A stretch of DNA of 54,825 bases from an uncultured Chryseobacterium sp. (GCA_913778505.1 CAJYWD010000027.1:1-54825), one strand, 5' to 3'; numbered from the stretch's first letter, positions 44,877 to 53,386 are shown. The notes: a model not told the origin generated them from the sequence alone. A program made the numbers and translations.

Positions 44877-44967
44877 CAAAAGAGATTGTCAAAAATATCG
44901 TTCCGCATGGAACGGTGTTTGAAAATTGAATCAAAACTGGTTTACTTTTCGGGCAATCTCTTTTTTT
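44877..44967 (+). terminator. Structured element between ccoP and ccoG (terminator/attenuator)
   Basis: AAAGAGATTGTC and GGCAATCTCTTT form an outer 12-bp stem (one wobble), followed by TTTTTTT. Inside is a hairpin CGTTCC-GCAT-GGAACG (44899-44914) and a weaker TTTGA/TCAAA stem. The poly-T makes it look like an intrinsic terminator with a branched head, which would lower expression of ccoG and later genes relative to the structural subunits. Confidence 0.65.
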
Positions 44968-44979
44968 ATCTGATAATAT

Positions 44980-46431
44980 ATGAGTACAACAGAAAAAAAA
45001 TACAACGAGGCAGAAAGCTGGGTGGTAGAAGCTGAAACTTTCAGGGACTCTGTTGGAACAATGGATAACACCGGAAAGCGACGCTGGGTCTATCCAAGAA
45101 AACCGAAAGGAAAATATACCAATTATAGGGTGTTGGTCAGCATTCTACTGCTATTCATTTACTTTACGATCCCTTTTTTAAAAATCAACGGCAATCCGGT
45201 ATTACTGGTCAACATCATTGAGCGGCAGTTTTTCATATTGGGTCAGCCTTTTTACCCTCAGGACTTTTTTATTCTGGCTTTAGGAGCCATCACTTCCCTG
45301 GTTTGTATTATTTTGTTTACGGTAGCCTTCGGAAGGATATTTTGTGGATGGATTTGTCCGCAGACCATCTTTCTCGAAATGATTTTCCGTAAGGTAGAAT
45401 ATGCCATAGAAGGCGACAGAAACAAACAGATAAGACTTGATAACCAGCCATGGGATTCCGAGAAAATCTGGAAACGATCCTTAAAATGGTCTGTTTTTGT
45501 TCTGATTTCACTAATCATCACACACATCATGTTTATGTATGTGGTGGGCTATGAGGAAGTTTTCAGAATCATGCAGGAAGGTCCGTTTGCGAAACCTACC
45601 AATTTTCTGGTGATGATTCTCTTTACCGCTGCCTTTTACTTTGTATTCGCTTGGTTCAGAGAGCAGGTTTGTACAATGGTTTGTCCATACGGAAGACTGC
45701 AGGGTGTTTTAATTGACAAAGAAACTATCAACGTTTTTTACGATTACAAGCGTGGTGAGAACCGTTCTAAATGGAAAAAAGGTGAAGACCGCAGAGCTCA
45801 GGGAAAAGGAGACTGCATAGACTGTAAACAATGCGTGGTAGTTTGCCCTACAGGTATTGACATCCGGGACGGACTCCAAATGGAATGTGTAAACTGCACG
45901 GCTTGTATTGACGCCTGTGATGAAGTAATGGTGAAAGTAGGACTGCCAACCGGACTGATCCGTTATGCTTCCGAAAAGGAAATCGAAGAACAGTCAACAT
46001 TCAAATTCACCACAAAAATGAAAATCTATGCGGTAGTCCTTGCATTGCTGACAGGATTTCTGGGATTTTTATTGTATAACCGTGGAGAAATGGAGGCCAA
46101 GTTCCTCAAACCTCCTGGATCTACATTCTTCATTCGGGATGGGAAAATCACCAATACTTACAATTATACCTTCCTCAATAAATCTAACGAAACCAAAGCG
46201 GTGATCATCAAAATTATCGAACCTGCCAACGGGGAAATTTCCTCCAGTGCTTCCGGTAAAATTATTATGAAGCGTGACGCAATGATAAAGGGAACAATCA
46301 ATGTAAGCTTTCCGCAGAGCCAGATGAAACTGTCTAAACAGAATCTGACGCTGGGTGTGTACGACATGAACGGTGAGCTTCTGGACTCATACACCACTTA
46401 CTTCGAAGGTCCTTTTAAATTTCAATTTTAA
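44980..46431 (+). CDS. ccoG: cbb3 oxidase accessory protein CcoG
   Basis: A 483-residue membrane ferredoxin. Membrane helices surround the motifs GRIFCGWICPQTIF and EQVCTMVCPYGRLQ; two 4Fe-4S sites follow (CIDCKQCVVVCPTGID and CVNCTACIDACDE). The C-terminal 100 residues form an IgG-like periplasmic domain. CcoG is a copper reductase needed for cbb3 assembly. It starts 111 bases after ccoP, beyond the structured element. Confidence 0.94.
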   Translation: MSTTEKKYNEAESWVVEAETFRDSVGTMDNTGKRRWVYPRKPKGKYTNYRVLVSILLLFIYFTIPFLKINGNPVLLVNIIERQFFILGQPFYPQDFFILALGAITSLVCIILFTVAFGRIFCGWICPQTIFLEMIFRKVEYAIEGDRNKQIRLDNQPWDSEKIWKRSLKWSVFVLISLIITHIMFMYVVGYEEVFRIMQEGPFAKPTNFLVMILFTAAFYFVFAWFREQVCTMVCPYGRLQGVLIDKETINVFYDYKRGENRSKWKKGEDRRAQGKGDCIDCKQCVVVCPTGIDIRDGLQMECVNCTACIDACDEVMVKVGLPTGLIRYASEKEIEEQSTFKFTTKMKIYAVVLALLTGFLGFLLYNRGEMEAKFLKPPGSTFFIRDGKITNTYNYTFLNKSNETKAVIIKIIEPANGEISSSASGKIIMKRDAMIKGTINVSFPQSQMKLSKQNLTLGVYDMNGELLDSYTTYFEGPFKFQF

Positions 46432-46437
46432 CAGCTA

Positions 46438-46887
46438 ATGAAGAACTTAAACTGGGGACATGGGCTGATGATTGCACTGGGCTGTTTCATCCTCTTCATC
46501 CTCACCATGATTTTTACATTTCCTACAGGAAGTGAAAATTCGGATCTGGTTTCGGACAATTATTACGAAGAGGAACTGGAATATCAGAAAATCATCGATG
46601 CCAAAGAAAATGCGGCAGCCCTTACGCAGGTTCCAACATACAAAGCTAGTGTCAACGGAATTAACATCACATTTCCGGAAGCTGTGCAGCCGGACGATAA
46701 CAAAGTTAACTTTGTGCTGTTCCGGACAGAAGATTCTAATCTGGATGTGAAGAAGGAAGTGAGCTTACATAATCATCAGTTCAATATTCCGAAACAGGTC
46801 ATCTCGAAGGGTTCATATACTCTAAAACTGAGATGGAACGAAAATAAAAAACCTTATCAGGTAGACTACGACATCGTATGGAAATGA
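46438..46887 (+). CDS. ccoH: cbb3 oxidase accessory protein CcoH (FixH family)
   Basis: A 149-residue protein with one N-terminal helix (about 7-29) and a periplasmic domain of the FixH type: SENSDLVSDNYYEEELEYQKIID, then a beta-sandwich ending LRWNENKKPYQVDYDIVWK. CcoH works with CcoI in copper delivery and assembly. It lies 6 bases after ccoG and overlaps the next gene. Confidence 0.9.
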   Translation: MKNLNWGHGLMIALGCFILFILTMIFTFPTGSENSDLVSDNYYEEELEYQKIIDAKENAAALTQVPTYKASVNGINITFPEAVQPDDNKVNFVLFRTEDSNLDVKKEVSLHNHQFNIPKQVISKGSYTLKLRWNENKKPYQVDYDIVWK

Positions 46888-47615
46888 CTTTCGTAATATC
46901 GGCAATCGGATTGGGATTTGCGTCCGGATTCCATTGTATCGGTATGTGCGGACCTATTGCGCTGTCAATGGGATTAACTAAAAATCAGAAAACCAATTTC
47001 TACCTTCAGAACCTCACCTATCAGTTTGGCAGGATCCTGACTTACGGCTTGTTGGGCGCTGTCCTCGGCATAGTGGGCGAGAGCTTCGAGCTGGTCGGGT
47101 TTCAGAATTATCTCACCATCATCGTCGGCATATTACTGATCGTGATGGCTCTCTTTTCTTTTGGAGGAAAAGACTTCGCAACGCGGATTCCCTGGATCTC
47201 GAAAGGTTTGCTCCGGGTCAAAATGCAGCTTGGTAAGATTCTTCAAAGACCGGATTACAAATCCAGGTTTGCAACCGGAATCCTGAACGGGTTTCTACCT
47301 TGTGGCATGGTCTATATGGCGCTCACGGCATCGCTGGCAGCCGGCGGAATATGGCAAAGTTCTCTTTTTATGCTTCTCTTTGGACTGGGCACTTTCCCCT
47401 TTATGTTCGCTGTGGTTTTCCTCGGGAATTTTATGACCAATGCGCTGCGCACCAGGATCCTGAAAATCATTCCGGTGCTGATGATCGTTCTTGGCGGACT
47501 GTTTATCATGCGAGGTCTGGAACTGGGCATTCCGTATATTTCTCCCAATGCCGATTCGCTGAAAGTCAATCATTCTACGGACGGCTTTCACATGGATCAT
47601 ACCAATTGTCATTGA
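46878..47615 (+). CDS. TauE/SafE (DsbD-like) membrane protein of the cbb3 cluster
   Basis: A 245-residue protein with about six helices. The start region AIGLGFASGFHCIGMCGPIALSMG and the mid-protein ILNGFLPCGMVYMAL repeat the conserved Cys/His/Met motif of the sulfite-exporter TauE/SafE (DsbD_2) family found with cco genes. Its exact role is unknown; copper or thiol handling during oxidase assembly is an inference from position and motif. Start could be 46878 or the ATG at 46884, which overlaps the ccoH stop as ATGA. Confidence 0.85.
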   Translation: MEMTFVISAIGLGFASGFHCIGMCGPIALSMGLTKNQKTNFYLQNLTYQFGRILTYGLLGAVLGIVGESFELVGFQNYLTIIVGILLIVMALFSFGGKDFATRIPWISKGLLRVKMQLGKILQRPDYKSRFATGILNGFLPCGMVYMALTASLAAGGIWQSSLFMLLFGLGTFPFMFAVVFLGNFMTNALRTRILKIIPVLMIVLGGLFIMRGLELGIPYISPNADSLKVNHSTDGFHMDHTNCH

Positions 47616-47674
47616 TCCAAACCGATCCTGATTTTTTTGTTAATTTTAACGGCAGAATAATAATGGCAATTAAC

Positions 47675-47875
47675 ATGAAAAAATCCAACATTCTTAAAAC
47701 ATTCCTCCTATTCCTCGCAGGAATCTTTGCGCTGCAATCCTGCTCCATTGCCACCACCAATCATTACTACTCAGACAAGAAGATGAGTTTTGCGGCGGAC
47801 ATGGATATGTCCCAAGCGCTGGAAATGATGAAGGGTATGATGCCCGACTCCCTGAAGCAGGAGGCGACTTTATGA
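47675..47875 (+). CDS. Frameshifted lipoprotein gene, N-terminal part
   Basis: A 66-codon reading frame from ATG 47675: MKKSNILKTFLLFLAG, IFALQSC is a lipoprotein signal with lipobox cysteine, followed by YYSDKKMSFAADMDMSQALEMMKGMMPDSLKQEATL and a stop. The last three codons are out of register: in the +1 frame the same DNA reads GGDFMKMQNYPRKW and continues into the next frame. One lost base (CAGGGAGG to CAGGAGG) would explain it. So this is the front end of one gene of about 255 residues, broken by mutation or sequencing error. Confidence 0.6.
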   Translation: MKKSNILKTFLLFLAGIFALQSCSIATTNHYYSDKKMSFAADMDMSQALEMMKGMMPDSLKQEATL

Positions 47876-48438
47876 AGATGCAGAACTACCCGCGCAAATG
47901 GCGGACGCTGTACGACATCCAGAGAGAGGAAGGAAAATCCATTACGAATCCGGACAGCATCAGGCTGATGAAAAAGGTTCAGATGAAAGGTAATTTTAAG
48001 GCGGATCAATTCTCGGGATTCTCTGTAAAGTCCGAACCACTGAGCAGGACAGAACTGGGCTCACTGGGTACACTGATGGGTAAGGATGCCGCCATGATGA
48101 ACAATACGGCTTATAATGACTGGGACGGGAAAACTTTAAAAATCGACACAGGAAAACTCATGATGTCTGAGGAAGATCTCCAGAACATCTTCAAAACCGG
48201 CGACAGAGCGGAAGGCGCAGATAAAGAACAGATACAATCCATGCTCGGGATGATCCAGATTGACTTCGATAACCAATTAACTTTCGACAAAAAAATAAAG
48301 TCCATCAAAGGTCAACACGACTGGGTGACGAAGGTGGATGATAGGACAGTCAACGTTAAGATCAACCTGCAGGAGATGCTGGACAAAAATCACCAATTCA
48401 AACATCAGGATAAGGAGATTATCATCGAAACAGAATAG
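47872..48438 (+). CDS. Frameshifted lipoprotein gene, C-terminal part
   Basis: A 188-residue frame starting at an ATG that overlaps the previous stop (ATGA). It has no signal of its own, starting MKMQNYPRKWRTLYDIQREE, and continues as a charged soluble domain with repeated Lys/Met and a C-terminal VDDRTVNVKINLQEMLDKNH. With the upstream 66 codons it makes a single periplasmic lipoprotein of a family I recall from Chryseobacterium, with unknown function. The start codon is likely not used in the intact ancestor. Confidence 0.6.
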   Translation: MKMQNYPRKWRTLYDIQREEGKSITNPDSIRLMKKVQMKGNFKADQFSGFSVKSEPLSRTELGSLGTLMGKDAAMMNNTAYNDWDGKTLKIDTGKLMMSEEDLQNIFKTGDRAEGADKEQIQSMLGMIQIDFDNQLTFDKKIKSIKGQHDWVTKVDDRTVNVKINLQEMLDKNHQFKHQDKEIIIETE

Positions 48439-48521
48439 ATGAACGAGATTCCGATGACCCTTTGATCCATAAAATACAGGGCGTGGAAACGCTCTCTGGC
48501 AAAGGTTTTCCGGAAGCCTTC

Positions 48522-48603
48522 CACGGGAGCGCTCCCGTGACTTCACGGGAGCGGTCTCGTCTGATCGCGGGAGCGCTCCCGTGGCATCGCCGGAGCGGAC
48601 GCG
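48522..48603. repeat. GC-rich array of 18-bp palindromes with 22-bp period
   Basis: Units start at 48522, 48544, 48566 and 48588. Units 1 and 3 are CACGGGAGCGCTCCCGTG (perfect palindrome) and CGCGGGAGCGCTCCCGTG; unit 2 is CACGGGAGCGGTCTCGTC; unit 4 begins CGCCGGAGCGGACGCG. Spacers are 4 bases. All share CxCsGGAGCG. The GC content is far above the surroundings. No gene occupies this 340-base space. Confidence 0.85.
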
Positions 48604-48702
48604 TATTACGACACAAGCAATCTTCCCGGAAAATTGGGGCATACCCATCATGGAGATAACCGACCTGATTCTACACATCAACAGTCCCGGACTACAACCC
48701 AT

Positions 48703-48726
48703 AAAAAAGCCTGCGAAATTGCAGGC
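48703..48726 (-). terminator. Terminator of the DUF6702-like gene
   Basis: GCCTGC and GCAGGC (48709-48714, 48721-48726) form a stem followed on the minus strand by TTTTTT. Confidence 0.75.
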
Positions 48727-48778
48727 CTGATTGTTTAATTGGCGATGATCAAAACATCCCGATGGCAGATTCAATAGT

Positions 48779-49252
48779 TTAAAAACTAATCTCCGCACTT
48801 TCCTTACCTTTCTGGAAATTCACCGTTTTGAGAGTGCCTTTGTACGTCACATTCATAATGTTGACCTGTCTTGGAAACTGTCCGATGAGGATACTGTTTC
48901 TCACGTTAAGACTCGAAATATCCGAAACATTTGAGATTTCATAATACACCCAGACAGATTCACCGTTCACCTGGCTTCCTGTGAAAGTGAGCGCCTTAGG
49001 ACTTCCATTCACAGCCACATCCATATTGTTATTCACATACTTTTTAACCTCTGCCTCAAAGCCTGCCGTGTTGGGATCAATCTTTATGGCTTGGGAAATA
49101 TGGGAAGTATTCAGTTTGGTGGTAAATTTCAGGGTCTTGCTTCCGTCGATATAGTCCACTTTGGTCATGGACGAGAAGAAATCAAAAGCCTGGAAGCTCA
49201 GGAGGCTTATCAGCATCATGCCGAGGCTTAAGATCATTATTGATTTTTTCAT
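48779..49252 (-). CDS. Secreted DUF6702-like protein
   Basis: A 157-residue protein with signal peptide MKKSIMILSLGMMLISLLSFQ. The mature part resembles DUF6702: SMTKVDYIDGSKTLKFTTKLNTSHISQAI, then an internal beta region with VWVYYEISNVSDI and a C-terminal INVTYKGTLKTVNF-like strand. Function is unknown. Its minus-strand transcript ends at a clear terminator. Confidence 0.65.
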   Translation of the reverse strand: MKKSIMILSLGMMLISLLSFQAFDFFSSMTKVDYIDGSKTLKFTTKLNTSHISQAIKIDPNTAGFEAEVKKYVNNNMDVAVNGSPKALTFTGSQVNGESVWVYYEISNVSDISSLNVRNSILIGQFPRQVNIMNVTYKGTLKTVNFQKGKESAEISF

Positions 49253-49309
49253 TTTTTCAATGTTTAATAACTTTTAATGTCAATATGAGGTCAAATTATA
49301 TGCCATGGC

Positions 49310-50020
49310 TTAGAAATTCACACTCACGGAATATTTGTCATAGAATGCCTTAATGTGCGCCACAGCATCCTCTGCAGTATCTACCACCCGGAACATGGAA
49401 AGATCCTGCTCGGCAATGAGACCTTCCTTCAGCAATGTTCCTTTGAACCAGTCCAGCAGGCCGCTCCAGAATTCGCTACCGACCAGGACAATCGGGAACT
49501 TCCCTATTTTATTGGTCTGAATCAGGGTTAAGGCTTCTGACAGTTCGTCCAGTGTTCCGAAACCGCCCGGCATCACTACAAAACCTTGGGAATACTTCAC
49601 AAACATTACTTTCCTAACGAAAAAATAATCAAAATTGATATTGTAGCCCTTGTCGATGTAAGGATTAAAATGCTGCTCGAATGGCAATTCGATATTCAGG
49701 CCGATGGATTTCCCGCTGCCGCTGGCGCCCTTGTTACCGGCTTCCATAATGCCCGGACCGCCGCCTGTGATAACGCCGAATCCTATTTCTGTAATTTTTT
49801 TCGCAATGTCCGATGCCATTTTATAATAATAACTTTCCGGCTTCAGCCTGGCAGAACCGAATATGGAAACACACGGTCCTATGCGCGCCATTTTCTCGTA
49901 GCCGTCTACAAATTCGGACATGATCCGGAAAACCATCCAGCTGTCTTTGGTAATGGTTTCGTCCCAGGTTTTCTGCCGCAGACTGTCATGCAGTCTCAGT
50001 TCATCGTCTTGATTCATCAT
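49310..50020 (-). CDS. LOG-family (TIGR00730) nucleotide phosphoribohydrolase-like protein
   Basis: A 236-residue Rossmann-like protein of the LOG family. The two signatures are GGGPGIMEAGNKGA and PGGFGTLDELSEAL. Family members cleave N-glycosidic bonds of nucleoside monophosphates such as cytokinin riboside monophosphate, AMP or others. Older databases call it lysine decarboxylase, which is wrong. Its start overlaps the previous gene by 4 bases (ATGA), coupling it to the MurU-like nucleotidyltransferase. Confidence 0.9.
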   Translation of the reverse strand: MMNQDDELRLHDSLRQKTWDETITKDSWMVFRIMSEFVDGYEKMARIGPCVSIFGSARLKPESYYYKMASDIAKKITEIGFGVITGGGPGIMEAGNKGASGSGKSIGLNIELPFEQHFNPYIDKGYNINFDYFFVRKVMFVKYSQGFVVMPGGFGTLDELSEALTLIQTNKIGKFPIVLVGSEFWSGLLDWFKGTLLKEGLIAEQDLSMFRVVDTAEDAVAHIKAFYDKYSVSVNF

Positions 50021-50730
50021 TTGAATAATTTTTCTGCTTCGGAGATAGATTCGGGTTTACCTACATCTATCAGGTTGGAGGTATGCTGGTAGCCGATGAT
50101 GATGTCCTCCTTCATCATATCCAGATACTCGTCCATAATGGAGAACTTTCCGGTTCTTGTGATTTTAGTGAATATTTCAGAATTCACGCAATGAACGCCG
50201 CTAAACGCCAATTCCCTCAGCTTGAAGATGCCTCCGACCACGGTCTTCTTATTGGTAGTCAGATTTCTCCAGCCCTTGAGATACATCTTGTCATTGAACA
50301 TCAGTTTCCGGGAGCTGTCTCTGTCCGAAACCGCCAGAGTTACCATTCCGCCCTTCAGTTCATGTATTTTGATGAAATTGCTGATGTTAAGATCTGTGAG
50401 GATATCGACATTCATGATAAGGAACGTCTTCTCGTTTTCCAGGAATCTCTTGGCAAACAAAAGTCCGCCGCCGGTTTCCAGAAGTTCTTCGGATTCGTTG
50501 GAGATTTCGATATTCGCTCCAAAGTGGTCATGCTCCGCCAGGAATGCCAGAATCTGACCACCGAAATGGTGAATGTTAATGACAAAATCATTGATGCCAT
50601 AACTCTGGAGATATTTGATATTTCTTTCCAAAAGTGCCACACCGTTGACCTGTGCCAGCGCTTTCGGATGATCGTCCGTAAAAGGTTTCAGCCGCGTTCC
50701 CATGCCCGCCGCAAATAATAATGCCTTCAT
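50017..50730 (-). CDS. NDP-sugar nucleotidyltransferase (MurU-like)
   Basis: A 237-residue sugar-phosphate nucleotidyltransferase with the nucleotide-binding signature MKALLFAAGMGTRLKPFTDDHPKAL at the N-terminus, FLIMNVDILTDLN for metal binding and SIMDEYLDMMKEDIIIGYQ later. The size fits MurU, which makes UDP-MurNAc from MurNAc-1-phosphate in peptidoglycan recycling; in Bacteroidetes it often neighbours the kinase AmgK and RapZ-C. A RapZ-C gene is next, but AmgK is not here. Other sugar nucleotidyltransferases are possible. Confidence 0.85.
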   Translation of the reverse strand: MKALLFAAGMGTRLKPFTDDHPKALAQVNGVALLERNIKYLQSYGINDFVINIHHFGGQILAFLAEHDHFGANIEISNESEELLETGGGLLFAKRFLENEKTFLIMNVDILTDLNISNFIKIHELKGGMVTLAVSDRDSSRKLMFNDKMYLKGWRNLTTNKKTVVGGIFKLRELAFSGVHCVNSEIFTKITRTGKFSIMDEYLDMMKEDIIIGYQHTSNLIDVGKPESISEAEKLFK

Positions 50731-50768
50731 GTTTTATAAATGATGATTGATCAGTGATTGAGCTACAA

Positions 50769-51200
50769 TTAATGATGATTCCCCGATGCCGGATTGAGGT
50801 GCAACTGCTCATCGTGATGGATCCTCACCTCTGCATCAGGAAAATTTTCTTTGATAAATTCTGCGGTCTTTATTGCGGAATATACAGAGCGGTGTTGGCC
50901 GCCGGTACATCCAAAGTTGACCTGCAGATTTTCGAACCCCCGTTCAAGATAATTTTTGATGCTGATGGACAGCAGCGCCTGAACAGATTTAAGAAACTCA
51001 GGCATCTCGGTTTTAGTTTCCAGGTATTCCTGAACGCCAATATCATTACCCGTCTGCGCCTTGTATTCCTCGATTCGTCCCGGATTCAGGATACCTCTGC
51101 AATCGAAAACAAAGCCGCCGCCGTTTCCGGACAGATCTTGGGGAATGCCTTTCTTTTTGTAAGAAAAACTGTGAATATCAATCACCAATTGATTCTGCAT
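50769..51200 (-). CDS. RapZ C-terminal-domain protein
   Basis: A 143-residue protein corresponding only to the C-terminal half of RapZ, with the diagnostic FGCTGGQHRSVYSA and VFDCRGILNPGR. The N-terminal P-loop ATPase half is absent. RapZ senses glucosamine-6-phosphate through this domain; a role in amino-sugar or cell-wall recycling is inferred from that and from the MurU-like neighbour. The 38-base space to the nucleotidyltransferase suggests an operon. Confidence 0.85.
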   Translation of the reverse strand: MQNQLVIDIHSFSYKKKGIPQDLSGNGGGFVFDCRGILNPGRIEEYKAQTGNDIGVQEYLETKTEMPEFLKSVQALLSISIKNYLERGFENLQVNFGCTGGQHRSVYSAIKTAEFIKENFPDAEVRIHHDEQLHLNPASGNHH

Positions 51201-51601
51201 TAACTTTAATTTTCTGTAAAGTTACTTTATTTAATTTTCTTTGAAAAATTGAATTGATGAATGCCCGACTTCCAATAGAAAATCAAACTGGATCTAAGTG
51301 TAAATTTTTCACTCGCCTTTGTTCGAGCTTTCTATATCCTATATTCGTCCTTCGTTCGTCCAATGTATATTCGGAAACAATTCGCCATTTAACTACGAAT
51401 CATAAAAAAAAACCACACTCCTTTATATTTTAATTAATATTTTACAAAAGGCAGTCCAGCGCGTAAACATTTTTGACATAATCAAAATATATAAGCCAGG
51501 ATGGAGATGATATGAATTTAAAATTTAATTTTGCATCTCAGGAATCGGGTTAAGAAGATTTCAAACTATTTTCTTACTTTTAAACATAAATCTAACTGAC
51601 A
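51201..51601. other. Intergenic region without a gene
   Basis: Four hundred bases between divergent genes, with no convincing reading frame. It holds TAATTTTG (51526-51533), a -7 box for the plus-strand lipoprotein gene, and a TAACTTTA box near 51218-51225 for the minus-strand RapZ-C gene. A TTCGTCC word is repeated at 51346 and 51357. Nothing else was recognised. Confidence 0.5.
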
Positions 51602-52765
51602 ATGAAGTACATCAAATATGCCTTTTTAGCAATCCTGCTGACGCTGAGCGTAAGCTGCAAAAAAACCAGCGTGGACGGCAGCAGCCGTAAAAACTTCCAG
51701 GAAAGTATCAATGATATGGCTTCCAAACTGCCGACACTGAAGCAGGTCAAATTCAACGAAGCGCTATACATTCTTAAGACGTTTGGTGTAGAAGCAGAGG
51801 GCGATGTGGCAGAAATTGCAGCGCTGGGAAAACTTCTGAACGGCAAAAACACAAGTGAAATCTTTTCCATGGCAGACGAGGTGGCTAAGAAAAACGGCAT
51901 TGCCTGGAGCAGCACCGCACCACCTAGCCTTGGTGAGATGAACATCTTCGGCAACGAGGTAGCCTCCGAAAAAGATCCTAATGATATAGATGCCGCCAGC
52001 CTTGGCGTAGTGGTGAGAAACATTGCAGGCGACAGCCTCACAGGTTCCAAAGGTCTGGTGATTATTCCCCAGCTGTTGGATAGCAGAGGCAACAAAGTAG
52101 AATTTGAAGGTGCGGCTCTGGAAACCATTATGGAAATCTCCAGCGGTGGCAATAAAATCTCAACCTCCAAAAACCTGATGCAGGATCCGGCTTTCCGCGG
52201 TTTTACCATTATGTACTCCAAACTGCCGAAAGAAAAAATATTTGAAGATAAGATCGACATCAAGCTGAGCGTTAAAACCACGAAAAAACTGCTGCAGATG
52301 ATCAAAACCGGCGTGCCTGTAAACGGCGATGCACTCTACACACCGCCACCAGCGGTGGTTTCGGACTCACTCCAAACGCCTCCTCCAACAGTGGATCCTC
52401 AGACCGGTGAAACCCTAGCAACGCCTGCAGCGCCGAAAGCGGCTACCGCAGATCCAAAGGCGACCGTGACCAAATTCCTTGGCAATCTGTCTTCGCAGAA
52501 TTTTAAAGCCGCATACGAATCTGCAGAAAACCCAAACTGGGGCTCCTATGAAAAATTCTCCAACCCCAATTCCGGATTCGGATCTGTGAAGAACATCAAT
52601 GTTAAAAGCATTTCCGTACCATACAATAAAGATAATTCTGCCAACGTGAATGTGACCTATGACGTGACCGACAAAAACGGTAAAACGACTTCACTCAGCG
52701 TGACATACGGACTGAAGGCTATTAATAACAACTGGAAAATCACCACCTACAAAATTAATCCGTAA
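51602..52765 (+). CDS. Lipoprotein with NTF2-like C-terminal domain
   Basis: A 387-residue lipoprotein: MKYIKYAFLAILLTLSVSC ends in a lipobox (C19). Residues about 25-240 are helical and beta-rich without a recognised family. A Pro-rich linker (PPPAVVSDSLQTPPPTVDPQ) follows, then a C-terminal domain (about 280-387) with KFLGNLSSQNFKAAYES and WKITTYKINP, resembling DUF4878/NTF2-like folds. It lies 3 bases upstream of apt. A long antisense reading frame (51592-52305) is considered an artefact. Confidence 0.75.
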   Translation: MKYIKYAFLAILLTLSVSCKKTSVDGSSRKNFQESINDMASKLPTLKQVKFNEALYILKTFGVEAEGDVAEIAALGKLLNGKNTSEIFSMADEVAKKNGIAWSSTAPPSLGEMNIFGNEVASEKDPNDIDAASLGVVVRNIAGDSLTGSKGLVIIPQLLDSRGNKVEFEGAALETIMEISSGGNKISTSKNLMQDPAFRGFTIMYSKLPKEKIFEDKIDIKLSVKTTKKLLQMIKTGVPVNGDALYTPPPAVVSDSLQTPPPTVDPQTGETLATPAAPKAATADPKATVTKFLGNLSSQNFKAAYESAENPNWGSYEKFSNPNSGFGSVKNINVKSISVPYNKDNSANVNVTYDVTDKNGKTTSLSVTYGLKAINNNWKITTYKINP

Positions 52766-52768
52766 CGC

Positions 52769-53305
52769 ATGGCATCAGCAGAATTGATCAGAAAACTTGA
52801 GGCAACGATAGAGAATATACCGGATTTTCCGATTCCCGGGATTCAGTTCAAGGACATCTGCCCGATTTTTCTTCAGCCAAAATTATATGAAGAAGTGATT
52901 GCAGATCTTGCAGATTTTAGTCGGGGAAAAGTGGATGCGGTCTGCGGTATCGAAAGCAGAGGGTATCTTTTCGGAATAGCGATCGCCGTGGCTCTGGATG
53001 TTCCGTTTGTACTCATTCGGAAAGCCGGGAAACTGCCGCCGCCATTCATCAGCGAGAGCTACGATCTGGAGTATGGTTCTGCCACCATTGAGATGAAAAC
53101 CGGTCATCTGCAGGAAGGGCAACGGGTTTTGATCCATGACGATCTTCTGGCGACTGGCGGCACCACGGAAGCAGCGGCCAAACTGGTGGCAAAGCAAGGC
53201 GCTATACCCAAGCAGTTCAGTTTCCTGATTGATCTCAAAGATTTGAACGGACAGGATCGACTGAAAAAATTTGACGCAGACATCTACGCTGTACTGAAAT
53301 ATTGA
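52769..53305 (+). CDS. apt: Adenine phosphoribosyltransferase
   Basis: A 178-residue enzyme that joins adenine and PRPP to give AMP in purine salvage. N-terminal PDFPIPGIQFKDICPI, the flexible loop region FVLIRKAGKLPPP, and the PRPP-binding motif VLIHDDLLATGGTTEAA identify it. The usual second valine/aspartate of the motif (VDDLLATGGT) appears as HDD, a mild variation. Length is standard. It follows the lipoprotein gene by 3 bases. Confidence 0.95.
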   Translation: MASAELIRKLEATIENIPDFPIPGIQFKDICPIFLQPKLYEEVIADLADFSRGKVDAVCGIESRGYLFGIAIAVALDVPFVLIRKAGKLPPPFISESYDLEYGSATIEMKTGHLQEGQRVLIHDDLLATGGTTEAAAKLVAKQGAIPKQFSFLIDLKDLNGQDRLKKFDADIYAVLKY

Positions 53306-53334
53306 ATTATTTTAATCAACAGGTTAAGAACTTT

Positions 53335-53364
53335 TTGCATATCAGCAGGAAAACATTAAATTTG
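53335..53364 (+). promoter_or_regulatory. Promoter of the TPR-ribH operon (TTG-N19-TAAATTTG)
   Basis: TTG (53335-53337) and TAAATTTG (53357-53364) are separated by 19 bases, an ideal flavobacterial promoter, 22 bases before the ATG at 53387. Confidence 0.7.
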
Positions 53365-53386
53365 CACTCTATTTATTAAAAAAATT

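Noticed and set aside
47300-47662. Reading frame overlapping the TauE/SafE gene, leading into the lipoprotein frame
   Set aside because: The overlapped gene is a clear membrane protein; only the part from 47675 is real.
48522-48603. CRISPR array
   Set aside because: Units are palindromic, diverged from one another, and separated by only 4 bases, with no cas gene.
48422-48798. Reading frames across the palindrome array
   Set aside because: They result from the GC-rich repeats, overlap a terminator and show no family features.
51592-52305. A 237-codon antisense frame over the lipoprotein gene
   Set aside because: Low-complexity Ser/Leu-rich product without a domain; the plus-strand gene has a lipoprotein signal and is linked to apt.
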